Below, one piece after another: positions 6,658-14,863 of a stretch of 21,667 nt of DNA; position 1 is the stretch's first letter; the number at the start of each line of letters is the position of its first letter. This DNA comes from Leptolinea sp. UBA4782. Its GTDB lineage: Bacteria > Chloroflexota > Anaerolineae > Anaerolineales > Anaerolineaceae. Below the pieces are notes generated by a model. That model was not told the origin of the DNA. It did not search any database and saw only the letters and a program-made list of their open reading frames with translations. The DNA lies in the NCBI GenBank assembly GCA_002403095.1, contig DHHC01000038.1:1-21667 (forward strand). Direction: 5' to 3'. The position numbers and the translations under genes are program-made.

Positions 6658-8730
6658 TTACTCTTCTTTGCGGCTCTCAAGTTCCTTTTGCCGGGCGGCG
6701 ATGATATCTGCTGCCACGTGCTGCGGAACAATCTCATGGTGGTCATATTCCATGGTGAAGATGCCGCGGCCGCCAGTGATAGAACGCAACTGGGTGGTGT
6801 AGCGTTGCATTTCAGCCAGCGGAACCTGGGCAGAGACGGTGGATTTTCCTTTTTCAGTTTCCATACCCTGGACACGCGCCCGGCGGGTATTGAGGTCGCC
6901 CAGAACATCGCCCATGTTGTTTTCGGGAACAATGATCTTGACGTTCATGATCGGCTCGAGCAGGATTGGGTTGGCATCTTTGAACGCCAGTTTGAAGGCT
7001 TCGCGGCCGGCAATTTCAAACGCGATCGGTTTAGAGTCAACCGGGTGCTCTTTTCCATCGAATACTGCCACACGCACACCATTTACCGGGTAACCGGCCA
7101 GCACGCCTTCTTTCATGACGCTGCGGATGCCTTTTTCAATAGCAGGGATGTAGCTGGCGGAAATTGCACCACCGAAGATCTCATTGGCGATCTCGAAATC
7201 GCCGTCGGGGAAGGGCTCGACCCTCAGGTGGACCTCGCCAAACTGGCCGGAACCGCCGGTTTGTTTTTTGTGGCGGTACATGGCGGAAGCTTTCTTATTG
7301 ATGGCTTCCTTGTAAGGAACCTTGGGGATATCGGTCAACAGGTTCACCTGGAATTTGCTCTCAGCCCTGCGGATGGCAACATCGATGTGCTGGTCGCCCA
7401 TACCCTGCAGGATGGTCTGGTTGGTGGTTCCGTCCATGCGCCAGGAGAGGGTCATATCCTCTTCGCACAGGCGGGTGAGTGATGAACTGATCTTGGTCGA
7501 GTCAGCCTGTGATTTGGGGAAGATGGCAACCTGGTACAGGGAATGGGGGAATTCTGGCACCGGGATGCTGTAGGCGCTGCTTTTATCGCAGAACGTGTTG
7601 CCGGTTGTGGTTTCGCCCAGCTTGGCAACAGTGCCGATATCGCCCGCATGCAGGGTTTTTACCGGGAGGGATTCTTTGCCGCGTGTGACTGATAGGGAAC
7701 TCAGCCTTTCTTCAACACCCTTGGTGTTGTTCCATACCCGGCTGTCTGCAACGAGTGAACCGGAGTAGATGCGGAAGAATGTTTGCTTGCCCACAAAGGG
7801 ATCAGCTGTAGTTTTCCAAACATAAGCCGCCAGGGGGCTGCCATCGGATGCTTTCAATTCGACCTTCTCGCCTTTGGCTGTTGCCACAGCAGGAGCTGCA
7901 TCTTTAGGGGAGAGGAGCAGGTCAATAACAGTATCCAGCAAGCGGCTTGTGCCGATCTCGGCGCTTCCGGCAGAAACCAGCACAGGGATGAACGAGTGTG
8001 AAATGACCGCAGCCCGTAATCCGCGTACGATCTCCTCATCGGAAAGGACACCGCTTTCAAAGAACTTTTCCATCAACTGGTCGTCGCCTTCGGCGGCAGC
8101 TTCGATCACGGTGCTGCGGGCAGATTCGGCTTCGGCTTTGTATTCAGCTGGGATATCCACTACCGTCTTGCCATCGCCTTTGTAAGCTTTCATGGTGAGC
8201 AGGTCGATCACACCCTGGAATTCAAATTTTTCACCCCAGGGGATCTGGAGCGGCAGGAAACGGGTATCCGAAATGCCGTCCATAGAAGCTAGCGCTTTCT
8301 GGAAACTGGCATTCTCGCGGTTCATTTTATTGATCACCAGGATACGCGGCAGGTTGAATTTGTCGCAGTAGTTCCAGGAAATTTCAGTACCAACCTCGCG
8401 GCCTGAAACTGCATCCACCAGCACCAGGGCTGCATCGGCAACGCTCATGGCTGAGATTACTTCACCCACAAAATCGGTATATCCGGGGGTATCCAGGAAA
8501 TTGATTTTGTGGTCGCGGTACTCAATCGGAATCACGCCAGTGTAAAGAGAAATACCGCGGCGGATTTCCTCCTCATCAAAATCGGAAGCGGTGGTGCCAT
8601 CTTCGATCTTCCCCATACGGGTGGTTGCACCTGTAAAGTGGAGAAATGCTTCTGTCAGTACGGTTTTGCCAGCGCTGCTGTGCGATGTGATGACAATGTT
8701 ACGAATGGACTCGGTAGAATACTCTTTCAT
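6658..8730 (-). CDS. Elongation factor G-like GTPase (EF-G2/FusA2-type paralogue)
   Basis: The 690-aa protein has the whole five-domain EF-G architecture: a GTPase domain to ~270, domain II (~285–375), domain III around LCEEDMTLSWRMDG, domain IV with KKQTGGSGQFGEVHL and domain V near the C-terminus. GTPase motifs diverge from canonical EF-G. The P-loop is SHSSAGKT (16–23). The switch II motif is DTPGYTDF (80–87), with Tyr in place of the catalytic His. G4 is NKMN (134–137) instead of NKMD. These changes fit the EF-G-like paralogue group rather than the translocase fusA, and its function is unknown, with ribosome rescue or regulation possible. I start at the ATG at 8730 with AAGGA upstream; 13 extra codons upstream lack support. 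It has its own promoter and terminator. Confidence 0.88.
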   Translation of the reverse strand: MKEYSTESIRNIVITSHSSAGKTVLTEAFLHFTGATTRMGKIEDGTTASDFDEEEIRRGISLYTGVIPIEYRDHKINFLDTPGYTDFVGEVISAMSVADAALVLVDAVSGREVGTEISWNYCDKFNLPRILVINKMNRENASFQKALASMDGISDTRFLPLQIPWGEKFEFQGVIDLLTMKAYKGDGKTVVDIPAEYKAEAESARSTVIEAAAEGDDQLMEKFFESGVLSDEEIVRGLRAAVISHSFIPVLVSAGSAEIGTSRLLDTVIDLLLSPKDAAPAVATAKGEKVELKASDGSPLAAYVWKTTADPFVGKQTFFRIYSGSLVADSRVWNNTKGVEERLSSLSVTRGKESLPVKTLHAGDIGTVAKLGETTTGNTFCDKSSAYSIPVPEFPHSLYQVAIFPKSQADSTKISSSLTRLCEEDMTLSWRMDGTTNQTILQGMGDQHIDVAIRRAESKFQVNLLTDIPKVPYKEAINKKASAMYRHKKQTGGSGQFGEVHLRVEPFPDGDFEIANEIFGGAISASYIPAIEKGIRSVMKEGVLAGYPVNGVRVAVFDGKEHPVDSKPIAFEIAGREAFKLAFKDANPILLEPIMNVKIIVPENNMGDVLGDLNTRRARVQGMETEKGKSTVSAQVPLAEMQRYTTQLRSITGGRGIFTMEYDHHEIVPQHVAADIIAARQKELESRKEE

Positions 8731-8810
8731 GCAAACGAATTCCTTCTCTTTACGCGATAATAGCCGCAAGCGGCTCTATTTACTCTTCGGGTTCTGCGAA
8801 AACCCTTGCA

Positions 8811-8838
8811 ATTATATCAGACGTTCAGGAGTCTGCAA
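8811..8838 (-). promoter_or_regulatory. Extended -10 promoter of the EF-G-like gene
   Basis: On the minus strand TGATATAAT gives a perfect TATAAT (plus-strand 8811–8816) with an extended -10 TGn, and a weak TTGCAG-like -35 about 16 nt upstream inside the end of the GNAT gene. The start falls near 8804, leaving a ~74-nt leader that contains a small palindrome, AGCCGC-AA-GCGGCT (8762–8775 on plus). Confidence 0.7.
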
Positions 8839-9364
8839 CCAGTACTTTTTCCATTCTCCAGGCTGGCTGCTCCACTGTATGCCAGACATTTTTCTCATCG
8901 GGGTAACTCCAGACCCCCGGTTCGTGGGCAGTGACCTTGAATCCCAGCCTTTCATACAACTGCCTGGCACGCGGGTTATCCTTGGCTACATTCAGAGTTG
9001 CTGTCCGTATCCCCCGATTCACCAGTTCTGCTTCTACAGTCCTCATCAATACGGTTCCGATTCCAAGGCTGCGGAACTGGGGTTTGACGCGGATTGAATA
9101 CATGTACGCCCTGTCTGTGCCATTAGCCAGCTCGGGCCGGTCGCAAATGAACTGGACAAAGATTTGACCGATCACCCCTTCTTCCGGCAGGGTGACCACC
9201 CAGGCGGCCAGTTTGCCGGTTTGTATGCGGCGGTAAGCATTTTCGTACACCTTGCGGAAATGCTTGAACTCACCGTTCCATTCCAGAGCAGGGAGGTCTG
9301 ATTCTTCCAGGGGACGAATCACCAGCTGTGATAAGAAGTTTTCAGGAGATTGCGGCTGTTCCAT
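8825..9364 (-). CDS. GNAT-family N-acetyltransferase
   Basis: The 179-aa protein has the GNAT fold. The acetyl-CoA-binding motif A is IRVKPQFRSLGIGTVLM, with the RxxGxG pyrophosphate loop as RSLGIG at 98–103. Motif B follows as LNVAKDNPRARQLYERLGF (~124–142), where the Tyr is the usual general acid. The acceptor substrate cannot be read from sequence; RimI-like protein or small-molecule acetylation are both possible. Its ATG lies five bases after the stop of the DHH/CBS/nucleotidyltransferase gene, and GGA upstream falls in the end of that gene, so the two form an operon. Confidence 0.88.
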   Translation of the reverse strand: MEQPQSPENFLSQLVIRPLEESDLPALEWNGEFKHFRKVYENAYRRIQTGKLAAWVVTLPEEGVIGQIFVQFICDRPELANGTDRAYMYSIRVKPQFRSLGIGTVLMRTVEAELVNRGIRTATLNVAKDNPRARQLYERLGFKVTAHEPGVWSYPDEKNVWHTVEQPAWRMEKVLVADS

Positions 9365-9369
9365 TTGGG

Positions 9370-12027
9370 TTATTCCGGCAGCTGTTTAAGCATTTGCTGC
9401 AAGTACTGGTCTTCTTCAACAGCAGAATGGATCCTGCCATCCAGCCAGGCAGTGCGTAATCCAGCCAGGATCTTTTTATAAATTGGACCCGGTGGAACCT
9501 GCAATTCCTGCAGGCGCACTCCGTCTGTGACTGGACGGACATGTTTCCATTCAACAGTGTATTGCTGGATGCGCTGTTTGGCCCCGGCAGGGATGTCCAG
9601 GAGTTGGATGGCATAAAGCGCTTCAGCGGGTACCATATCCAGGCGGTTGACTACCTGCCCCGGTGTGAGGGATTCCAGGCTTTCCAGGTCCTCCCACAAC
9701 TTTCTGAAAGCCACCAGGCAGAGAATGGTGTGGTGCGGCAACCGCAGCCTGGCGACTACAGTGCGCAACTTATCAGGGGTCATCCTTCCCAGCCAGATGG
9801 TGTAGGCAAGCACACGCCGCGTTTGCATAGAAGGTTCAATACCCCAGGCATCATCTGGCGGTGTTTTCATCACCTCGCTAAATTGCCGGGCAATATCTGC
9901 CTGCCACTTTAATTCCGGATGGATGGAGGGCAGCAATTCCAGCTCCTGCAGTCGGGCAAAGATGTGGTCCGGGTCGGGCTCTGCCATCATCAGGTCCAGC
10001 TCGTGGCGCAGGCGGTCTCCACTAACCTGGCGCAGTAATGCCTTTGCTTCAAGCAGGAGTTGCAGGGTGCGGGCTTCAATTTGGAAATTAAACCGCTGTT
10101 CAAAACGGACAGCTCGCAAGATGCGGGTGGGATCGTCAACAAAGGAGAGGGAATGAAGCACCCTCACCAGACCGCGGTGCAGGTCGCTGGCACCATCCCA
10201 GTAATCATACAGCGCGCCGTAATGCCTGCCGTCCAGGCGGAGGGCAAGTGTGTTAATGGTGAAATCCCGCCGCTGCAGGTCCAGCTTAATACTGGATTTT
10301 TCTACCGTGGGCAAGGCTGAGGGGTAATCGTAAAATTCCCGCCGTGCGCTGATTAAATCAATGCTCGCAGGCAGCTGGCCAGGGGCGGCATCCTCAAATT
10401 CCGGCAGCGATGCAGTTAACTGGGCATGGATGTCGGCGATCCACCACTTGGCGGTACCGAAGCGCCTGTGGCTGACCACCCTGCCGCCGTGCAAGTTCGC
10501 CAATTGTTTGGCAAGCTGGATAGCATCCCCTTCCACGACGATATCAAAGTCCAGCCCCGGGCGGTTCAATAACAGGTCGCGCACAAAACCGCCGACAATG
10601 TACGCCGGGAGGTGGTTCTTGTAAGATTCAGCAGCAATCAATTTCAACAGTCCTAGCCGGGCTGGCGGAAGGGCAGCCTCGAGTTTTTCAGAGAGGTTGG
10701 TGCGCTTATGGTGGGCTTCCCCATTCATGGATAGGGTTTTCAACAGGTCTGTACGGGTGACAATGCCCACAACCTGGCCATTCTGCGGGTCAATCACCGG
10801 CACCTGCCCCCATCCACTGCTGCTCATGGTCTGCTGCAGATCTTCCAGCGGTTCAGCCGGATGAGCAGTTACCTCTCCGGCTTCCATCAGGCTGCGGGCT
10901 GGCAGGTCCAGGTTATGAGCCAGGGCACGGTCAACTGCCCTGCGCGTTAGCAAGCCGATTACTTTTCCCTCTTCAACCACAGGGTAGCCTTCATATCCGT
11001 ATTTCTGCATCAACATGGCTGCTTCGGTGGCTGGAGTCTGCGGTGAAAGCAGCAGGGGGCGGCGCGACATGATCTGCCCAACCGTAACGGGCGGCAAGAC
11101 ATACTCGGGCACAATACGGATGAGCTCCTGGTGTACCTGGTGCAGGGCTTCTGTGCTTTCGAGCCCTCCCTTGAACTTTTCAGGGGCAATCAGCGCTGCT
11201 GCTGCGCGTGAGTGGCCGCCTCCGCCGAAGTGGGCTGCCACACCGGCTGCATTGATGCGGTCATTGGTTGAGCGGGCAACCAGGCGGATGCCTTCTTTGG
11301 TCAGCACGGTGACGAACAGGCCGTCCGGATCCAACAGGTCGCGTAATTTGTGGGCGATGCTGGATACTTCATCTGTCATGCTGCTGGCATCTGTACAGCT
11401 GACCACCACCTTTTGACCGTGGATGCTGATGGTCTCGGCTGAAGCCAGGAGACGGTCATAAACCTGGCGCTGTTCATCGGAGAGCGGCGGGTTAAGAAAA
11501 CTGCTGACAACCGTCAGGTTGGCCCCATTTTCCAGCAAGTATGCTGCAGCATGGATATCGCGTGGCGTGGTTGAACTGTAGGTTAACGATCCGGTATCTT
11601 CATATATTCCAAGCAGCAACAGGGTGGCGTACAGCGGCTGAGGGCCGCCATTGGGGTTCTGCTTGAGTATTTCAATAAAATGGGTGGTGCAGGATCCTAA
11701 AAAATGGGTGTTTATCACCCAATCTGCCGGCAAATCTGTACGCGGGATGTGGTGGTCAATCACCTGCACGCTGGCATTCTGCCTGATTCCGCGTAAAGTA
11801 ACCAACGATTGTGTATCTACCAAAATGACCGAATCGATCGGGTCAGATGGCAACTCTTTGGCATCCACGTAAGGCAACTCTGAACTGTAAAGGTTGTAAA
11901 AATTGCGTACATTCCGGTTCATTCGCCGAGGAAGTACGGGTACAGCCCCGGGAAACACCAGGCTTGCCCCCAGCACGGCTGCCAGGGCGTCAAAATCCGC
12001 CTGTTCGTGGGTCAGAATTACCTGCAT
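9370..12027 (-). CDS. DHH–CBS–CBS–tRNA nucleotidyltransferase fusion (CCA/A-adding type)
   Basis: This 885-aa multidomain protein begins with a DHH phosphoesterase domain: DFDA at 11–14, VDT at 70–72, and DHH at 91–93. The DHHA1 motif GGGGH is at 268–272. Two CBS domains (~315–370 and ~377–432) probably sense adenine nucleotides. A class II poly(A) polymerase/CCA-adding head follows, with GGFVRD (479–484), catalytic DFD (493–495), RRDFTIN (586–592) and DPTRILRAVRF (632–642). A C-terminal tRNA-binding helical region ends the protein. The same layout is known for Aquifex-type A-adding enzymes, so this one may add only part of CCA; that needs a partner CC-adding enzyme elsewhere. The ATG at 12027 coincides with the predicted transcript start, so no ribosome site is expected. 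Confidence 0.92.
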   Translation of the reverse strand: MQVILTHEQADFDALAAVLGASLVFPGAVPVLPRRMNRNVRNFYNLYSSELPYVDAKELPSDPIDSVILVDTQSLVTLRGIRQNASVQVIDHHIPRTDLPADWVINTHFLGSCTTHFIEILKQNPNGGPQPLYATLLLLGIYEDTGSLTYSSTTPRDIHAAAYLLENGANLTVVSSFLNPPLSDEQRQVYDRLLASAETISIHGQKVVVSCTDASSMTDEVSSIAHKLRDLLDPDGLFVTVLTKEGIRLVARSTNDRINAAGVAAHFGGGGHSRAAAALIAPEKFKGGLESTEALHQVHQELIRIVPEYVLPPVTVGQIMSRRPLLLSPQTPATEAAMLMQKYGYEGYPVVEEGKVIGLLTRRAVDRALAHNLDLPARSLMEAGEVTAHPAEPLEDLQQTMSSSGWGQVPVIDPQNGQVVGIVTRTDLLKTLSMNGEAHHKRTNLSEKLEAALPPARLGLLKLIAAESYKNHLPAYIVGGFVRDLLLNRPGLDFDIVVEGDAIQLAKQLANLHGGRVVSHRRFGTAKWWIADIHAQLTASLPEFEDAAPGQLPASIDLISARREFYDYPSALPTVEKSSIKLDLQRRDFTINTLALRLDGRHYGALYDYWDGASDLHRGLVRVLHSLSFVDDPTRILRAVRFEQRFNFQIEARTLQLLLEAKALLRQVSGDRLRHELDLMMAEPDPDHIFARLQELELLPSIHPELKWQADIARQFSEVMKTPPDDAWGIEPSMQTRRVLAYTIWLGRMTPDKLRTVVARLRLPHHTILCLVAFRKLWEDLESLESLTPGQVVNRLDMVPAEALYAIQLLDIPAGAKQRIQQYTVEWKHVRPVTDGVRLQELQVPPGPIYKKILAGLRTAWLDGRIHSAVEEDQYLQQMLKQLPE

Positions 12028-12063
12028 AAGCGTATTGTATCCTATTGCGGCTGGATGCATCAA
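12027..12063 (-). promoter_or_regulatory. Leaderless promoter of the DHH–CBS–nucleotidyltransferase gene
   Basis: On the minus strand TTGATG (12063–12058), an 18-nt spacer and TACAAT (12039–12034) put the transcript start at ~12027, the A of the chosen ATG. There is no Shine–Dalgarno sequence before that ATG, which fits leaderless translation. The -35 shares bases with the T-run of the preceding terminator. Confidence 0.6.
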
Positions 12064-12090
12064 AAAACCTGGCGGGGTTCCCGCCAGGTT
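12062..12090 (-). terminator. Intrinsic terminator of the LacI–mutase–opine dehydrogenase operon
   Basis: An 11-bp perfect stem (12066–12076 with 12080–12090, core CCTGGCGGG/CCCGCCAGG) closes a 3-nt loop. On the minus strand it is followed by TTTTTT. It lies 19 nt after the dehydrogenase stop codon. Confidence 0.9.
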
Positions 12091-12108
12091 CTGGATGGCA
12101 ATACTGGA

Positions 12109-13218
12109 TCAGTCTTCCCTCCAGCCTTCCCGGACATAAGCAGTCAACTCAGATACGCTCAATCCCTGGATGCCGAGTTTGTCGATCGTCCTGCCGCTGC
12201 GCCGGTAATCGGTGCGGTGGATGATACAACCCAGGCGCACGATGCTGTCAATGGCGCTGGTGGAAACCCCGTAGCGTTTGCCAAGCTCTGAGATTGGCAC
12301 CAGGCTCATGGGCACATCTTCGAAAATATAGCGGTGGTTCATGGTGGCGGGCGCTTTGATACCGTAATACCCCGACTGGTTATGGATGGCTTCATGCAGG
12401 TCGTTCCCGCTGACGTTATAAGCCAGGGCAAGCCACTCCATAGCGTTGCGAGCCCGGATACCTAGGGATGCTGCCACGGTTACCCTTTCACGGTCCAGCA
12501 CTTCCAACACCCTGGCGATGGACGGGGTCACTCCGTCAATGTAGTATTCAAAATCGCCGTGGGTGGATTCGATCCGCCCAGCATTGAGGATGGTGATGGC
12601 CGGGTGAAAGATAGCACCCATGTTATTTAACCCGGTATGAAGGGTGTCAACCCCGTCAATAAATTGTGGAAACACTGAACGGATGGCAGTCAAGACAGTC
12701 TTGTTGTGGATGGCAGGTAAGGCTGCCAGGGGAACCGCCTCTTTGATGCGGAAAATGCGTGCCTGGGCTGGACCGTCTGTACGGCTGGCATAAATGAAAG
12801 TTTCTGTTTCCGCCAGGATGTAGTGGGCAGTGCAGCCGTTCTTGCGCAGCACATTGTCGAACTCGATACACCCGCAGGTGCGGCCGGGGTGCAGAACAAT
12901 GATCTGCCCGTCTTTCAGGTGAGGGGCGCACAATTTGGCTATATCCGCGTGGGCTGAGGATGGCACAACAACCATGATCATTTCTGCATCTTCGAGCGCC
13001 ACTTTCATGTCAGATGTCACTTTTTGGATCCTGGCAAACCCATGCGGTCCGCCCTCATAACTCTCAAGATCGATTCCGCCGCGCTCTTCGATTATCCGTA
13101 CATGGTCAAATGAGCGGTTATAAAGGGTGACTTCCCTGCCCATCAGCGCCAGGTGGGCTGCCATAGCTTTGCCGCCATGCCCAGCCCCAATTACGGCTAT
13201 TCTGGTTGGTTCTTTCAT
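12109..13218 (-). CDS. NAD(P)-dependent octopine/nopaline dehydrogenase-family protein
   Basis: The 369-aa protein has an N-terminal Rossmann domain with IAVIGAGHGGKAMAAHLA (GxGxxG-type, 11–16). A C-terminal all-helical octopine-dehydrogenase domain contains NNMGAIFHPAITILNAGRIE (198–217), where His205 is a candidate catalytic base. Characterised relatives reductively condense an amino acid with a 2-oxo acid to give an opine, or run the reverse oxidation. The substrate here is unknown. A perfect AGGAGG lies six bases before the ATG, and the gene starts 10 nt after the mutase-like gene, so the two are cotranscribed with a LacI regulator. The context suggests opine or N-substituted amino-acid metabolism, as synthesis or breakdown. 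A strong terminator follows. Confidence 0.88.
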   Translation of the reverse strand: MKEPTRIAVIGAGHGGKAMAAHLALMGREVTLYNRSFDHVRIIEERGGIDLESYEGGPHGFARIQKVTSDMKVALEDAEMIMVVVPSSAHADIAKLCAPHLKDGQIIVLHPGRTCGCIEFDNVLRKNGCTAHYILAETETFIYASRTDGPAQARIFRIKEAVPLAALPAIHNKTVLTAIRSVFPQFIDGVDTLHTGLNNMGAIFHPAITILNAGRIESTHGDFEYYIDGVTPSIARVLEVLDRERVTVAASLGIRARNAMEWLALAYNVSGNDLHEAIHNQSGYYGIKAPATMNHRYIFEDVPMSLVPISELGKRYGVSTSAIDSIVRLGCIIHRTDYRRSGRTIDKLGIQGLSVSELTAYVREGWRED

Positions 13219-13228
13219 AAACTGCCTC

Positions 13229-14863
13229 CTATTCTTTCAGGTCCAGCATGCGGATGCGCTCAAGTTCATTAACAGCATTGCCAAAGCGGTCAACCGCTTC
13301 GCTCGCGCCGTTGATGATATTGGTTCGGGCAATCCCCTGCCCGTATGGATTATTTTTCAATTGGGGGGCATCCATAATACCGGTCGTCACAGCCCTGGTG
13401 AGCACAACCGGATCAATAAGGGGGTCCACTTCTGGATTATCTGATAAAGCCCGGATGGCATTCAGGGTGGTGTTTGCTTCTTCGATCAGGTAATCCTTGC
13501 GGGCGATAACTGCCTGGTCCTGCAGCATATCCGGTTGGGTGGAGAGGGCATTCTCGATCGCGCGGCGGGCCATGTGCCCGGCTTCGATCACCTCATCAGC
13601 TGTGGCAGCATGATCTGCTTCGGTAAACCCGACAATATGGATAATATGCGGTCGCAGGCTCATTTGCAGGTAAATGCTGGTAGCCAGGTGTGCACGCGCT
13701 TCGGCCAGGTTGAGCGGATAGCTCAACAACCCGGTACGAGCCTGTTTCCAGATGCGAAATTCAGGGGTTTTCAATTGCTCGATCATCTCCAGGATGGCAA
13801 GCATTTTTGCCAGGTCCATCTGGTCAGAAAGCCCTGGCGGGCTGTTGAACATCATCTGGGCGATATAATCTTTCACACCGAATGCCCTGGCGTTATAAGC
13901 AGAGAGAAAGCCTGACACAACAAAGACCACATCAGAAGAATCGCGCATGCCCCAGTGATGAGGTTCGTTTAATTCAACCGGGATATTTCGTTCGCCATAC
14001 CAGGCCATGACTTTCTGGTGTTCACGGATGGAGCCAGCCATATCCCAGGGTCCGCGCCCGTCCATCTGGTTGAACCAGAAAAGCGGGATGGCGCACCAGG
14101 CATTGTGGATGGTTTCAACAAATACTTCTGCCATGCGGATGAAGTCATCTGTGCCTGAATACGTCCGTAACAACGGAAAATTTCCTTGCTGGCTGGCCTG
14201 GTACAAGTCGCGGAATTCCTGGATGGAGCGCACTGGCACACCGCCCGCCCCGCGCCTGCGGGGATTCTGGCGTTCAGGGTGGAAGAAATTTTCCTGGGTT
14301 TCCTGGTCCACTCCGAGGGAGATCACATCGATCACCCGCGCATCTGCGATCTTTTCAATCCCTTTCACCGTGGCGGCATAATCCGGCAATCCAAAATGAT
14401 GGCGCAGGATAGGGTAGGGAGATTTCCACTTGATCCGTGCTATGGTGGTTGTTGGATAACTGTGTGAATCTTCAGCGGTATAACTTTCCCCTTTGAGGTA
14501 TGCCAGCAATTCTTCCGCTGGCTGGCTGCCGTCAAATACACCATCAAAGAATCCCAGCTTGCTGGCCCGTTCTGCTACCGGCGGTGTACCGCCAAAAACA
14601 AAATGCACACCTTTCTCGCGCAAGTGGTCGGCTGCTTCTGCCAACTCACCCAGCAGCCGTTCGCCTGTTTCAGGGGTCAGGCGGTAAGAAATGCCAATCA
14701 GCTGGGCATTTTCGCGTTCAGCTGCAGCCAGCAGTTCATCGATTGACACGGCCAGTCCCAGGAAGACGGGATGCCAGCCTGCCTGTTCTGCCAGCCGTAA
14801 GAAATGGGTGATCCCGGCTACATGAACACATTCACCAATGGCAGCTGCTACAACTGTTTTCAT
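13229..14863 (-). CDS. Cobalamin-binding, glutamate-mutase-like protein
   Basis: The 544-aa protein joins an N-terminal B12-binding Rossmann domain (~1–125) to a C-terminal TIM-barrel-like region (~150–530). The B12 motif reads ECVHVAG, with His14 as the probable lower cobalt ligand and Gly17. SYRL (59–62) and GG (91–92) fill the other two B12 positions. The usual Asp of DxHxxG is Cys here. The C-terminal half resembles methylaspartate mutase subunit E from memory: a GTDD…E…W block (237–256) and a TGIMDAP…NPYGQGIARTN…DRFGN tail (494–529). The glutamate-binding residues do not appear kept, so the substrate probably differs. AGGAG lies seven bases before the ATG, and the gene overlaps the lacI-like stop by one base. 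It is likely an adenosylcobalamin carbon-skeleton mutase or aminomutase of unknown substrate. Confidence 0.72.
   Translation of the reverse strand: MKTVVAAAIGECVHVAGITHFLRLAEQAGWHPVFLGLAVSIDELLAAAERENAQLIGISYRLTPETGERLLGELAEAADHLREKGVHFVFGGTPPVAERASKLGFFDGVFDGSQPAEELLAYLKGESYTAEDSHSYPTTTIARIKWKSPYPILRHHFGLPDYAATVKGIEKIADARVIDVISLGVDQETQENFFHPERQNPRRRGAGGVPVRSIQEFRDLYQASQQGNFPLLRTYSGTDDFIRMAEVFVETIHNAWCAIPLFWFNQMDGRGPWDMAGSIREHQKVMAWYGERNIPVELNEPHHWGMRDSSDVVFVVSGFLSAYNARAFGVKDYIAQMMFNSPPGLSDQMDLAKMLAILEMIEQLKTPEFRIWKQARTGLLSYPLNLAEARAHLATSIYLQMSLRPHIIHIVGFTEADHAATADEVIEAGHMARRAIENALSTQPDMLQDQAVIARKDYLIEEANTTLNAIRALSDNPEVDPLIDPVVLTRAVTTGIMDAPQLKNNPYGQGIARTNIINGASEAVDRFGNAVNELERIRMLDLKE

Noticed and set aside
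6649..7482. 277-aa open frame on the plus strand
   Set aside because: It is antisense to the EF-G-like gene, has no ribosome site and no family resemblance; the coding signal belongs to the minus strand.
8762..8775. Palindrome AGCCGCAAGCGGCT as a terminator of the GNAT gene
   Set aside because: The stem has only six pairs with a 2-nt loop and no following U-run on either strand, and it lies after the EF-G promoter.
12028..12063. Longer start for the DHH–CBS–nucleotidyltransferase gene
   Set aside because: The extra codons overlap the promoter and the T-run of the preceding terminator, and family members begin at the MQVILTHEQADFDA segment.
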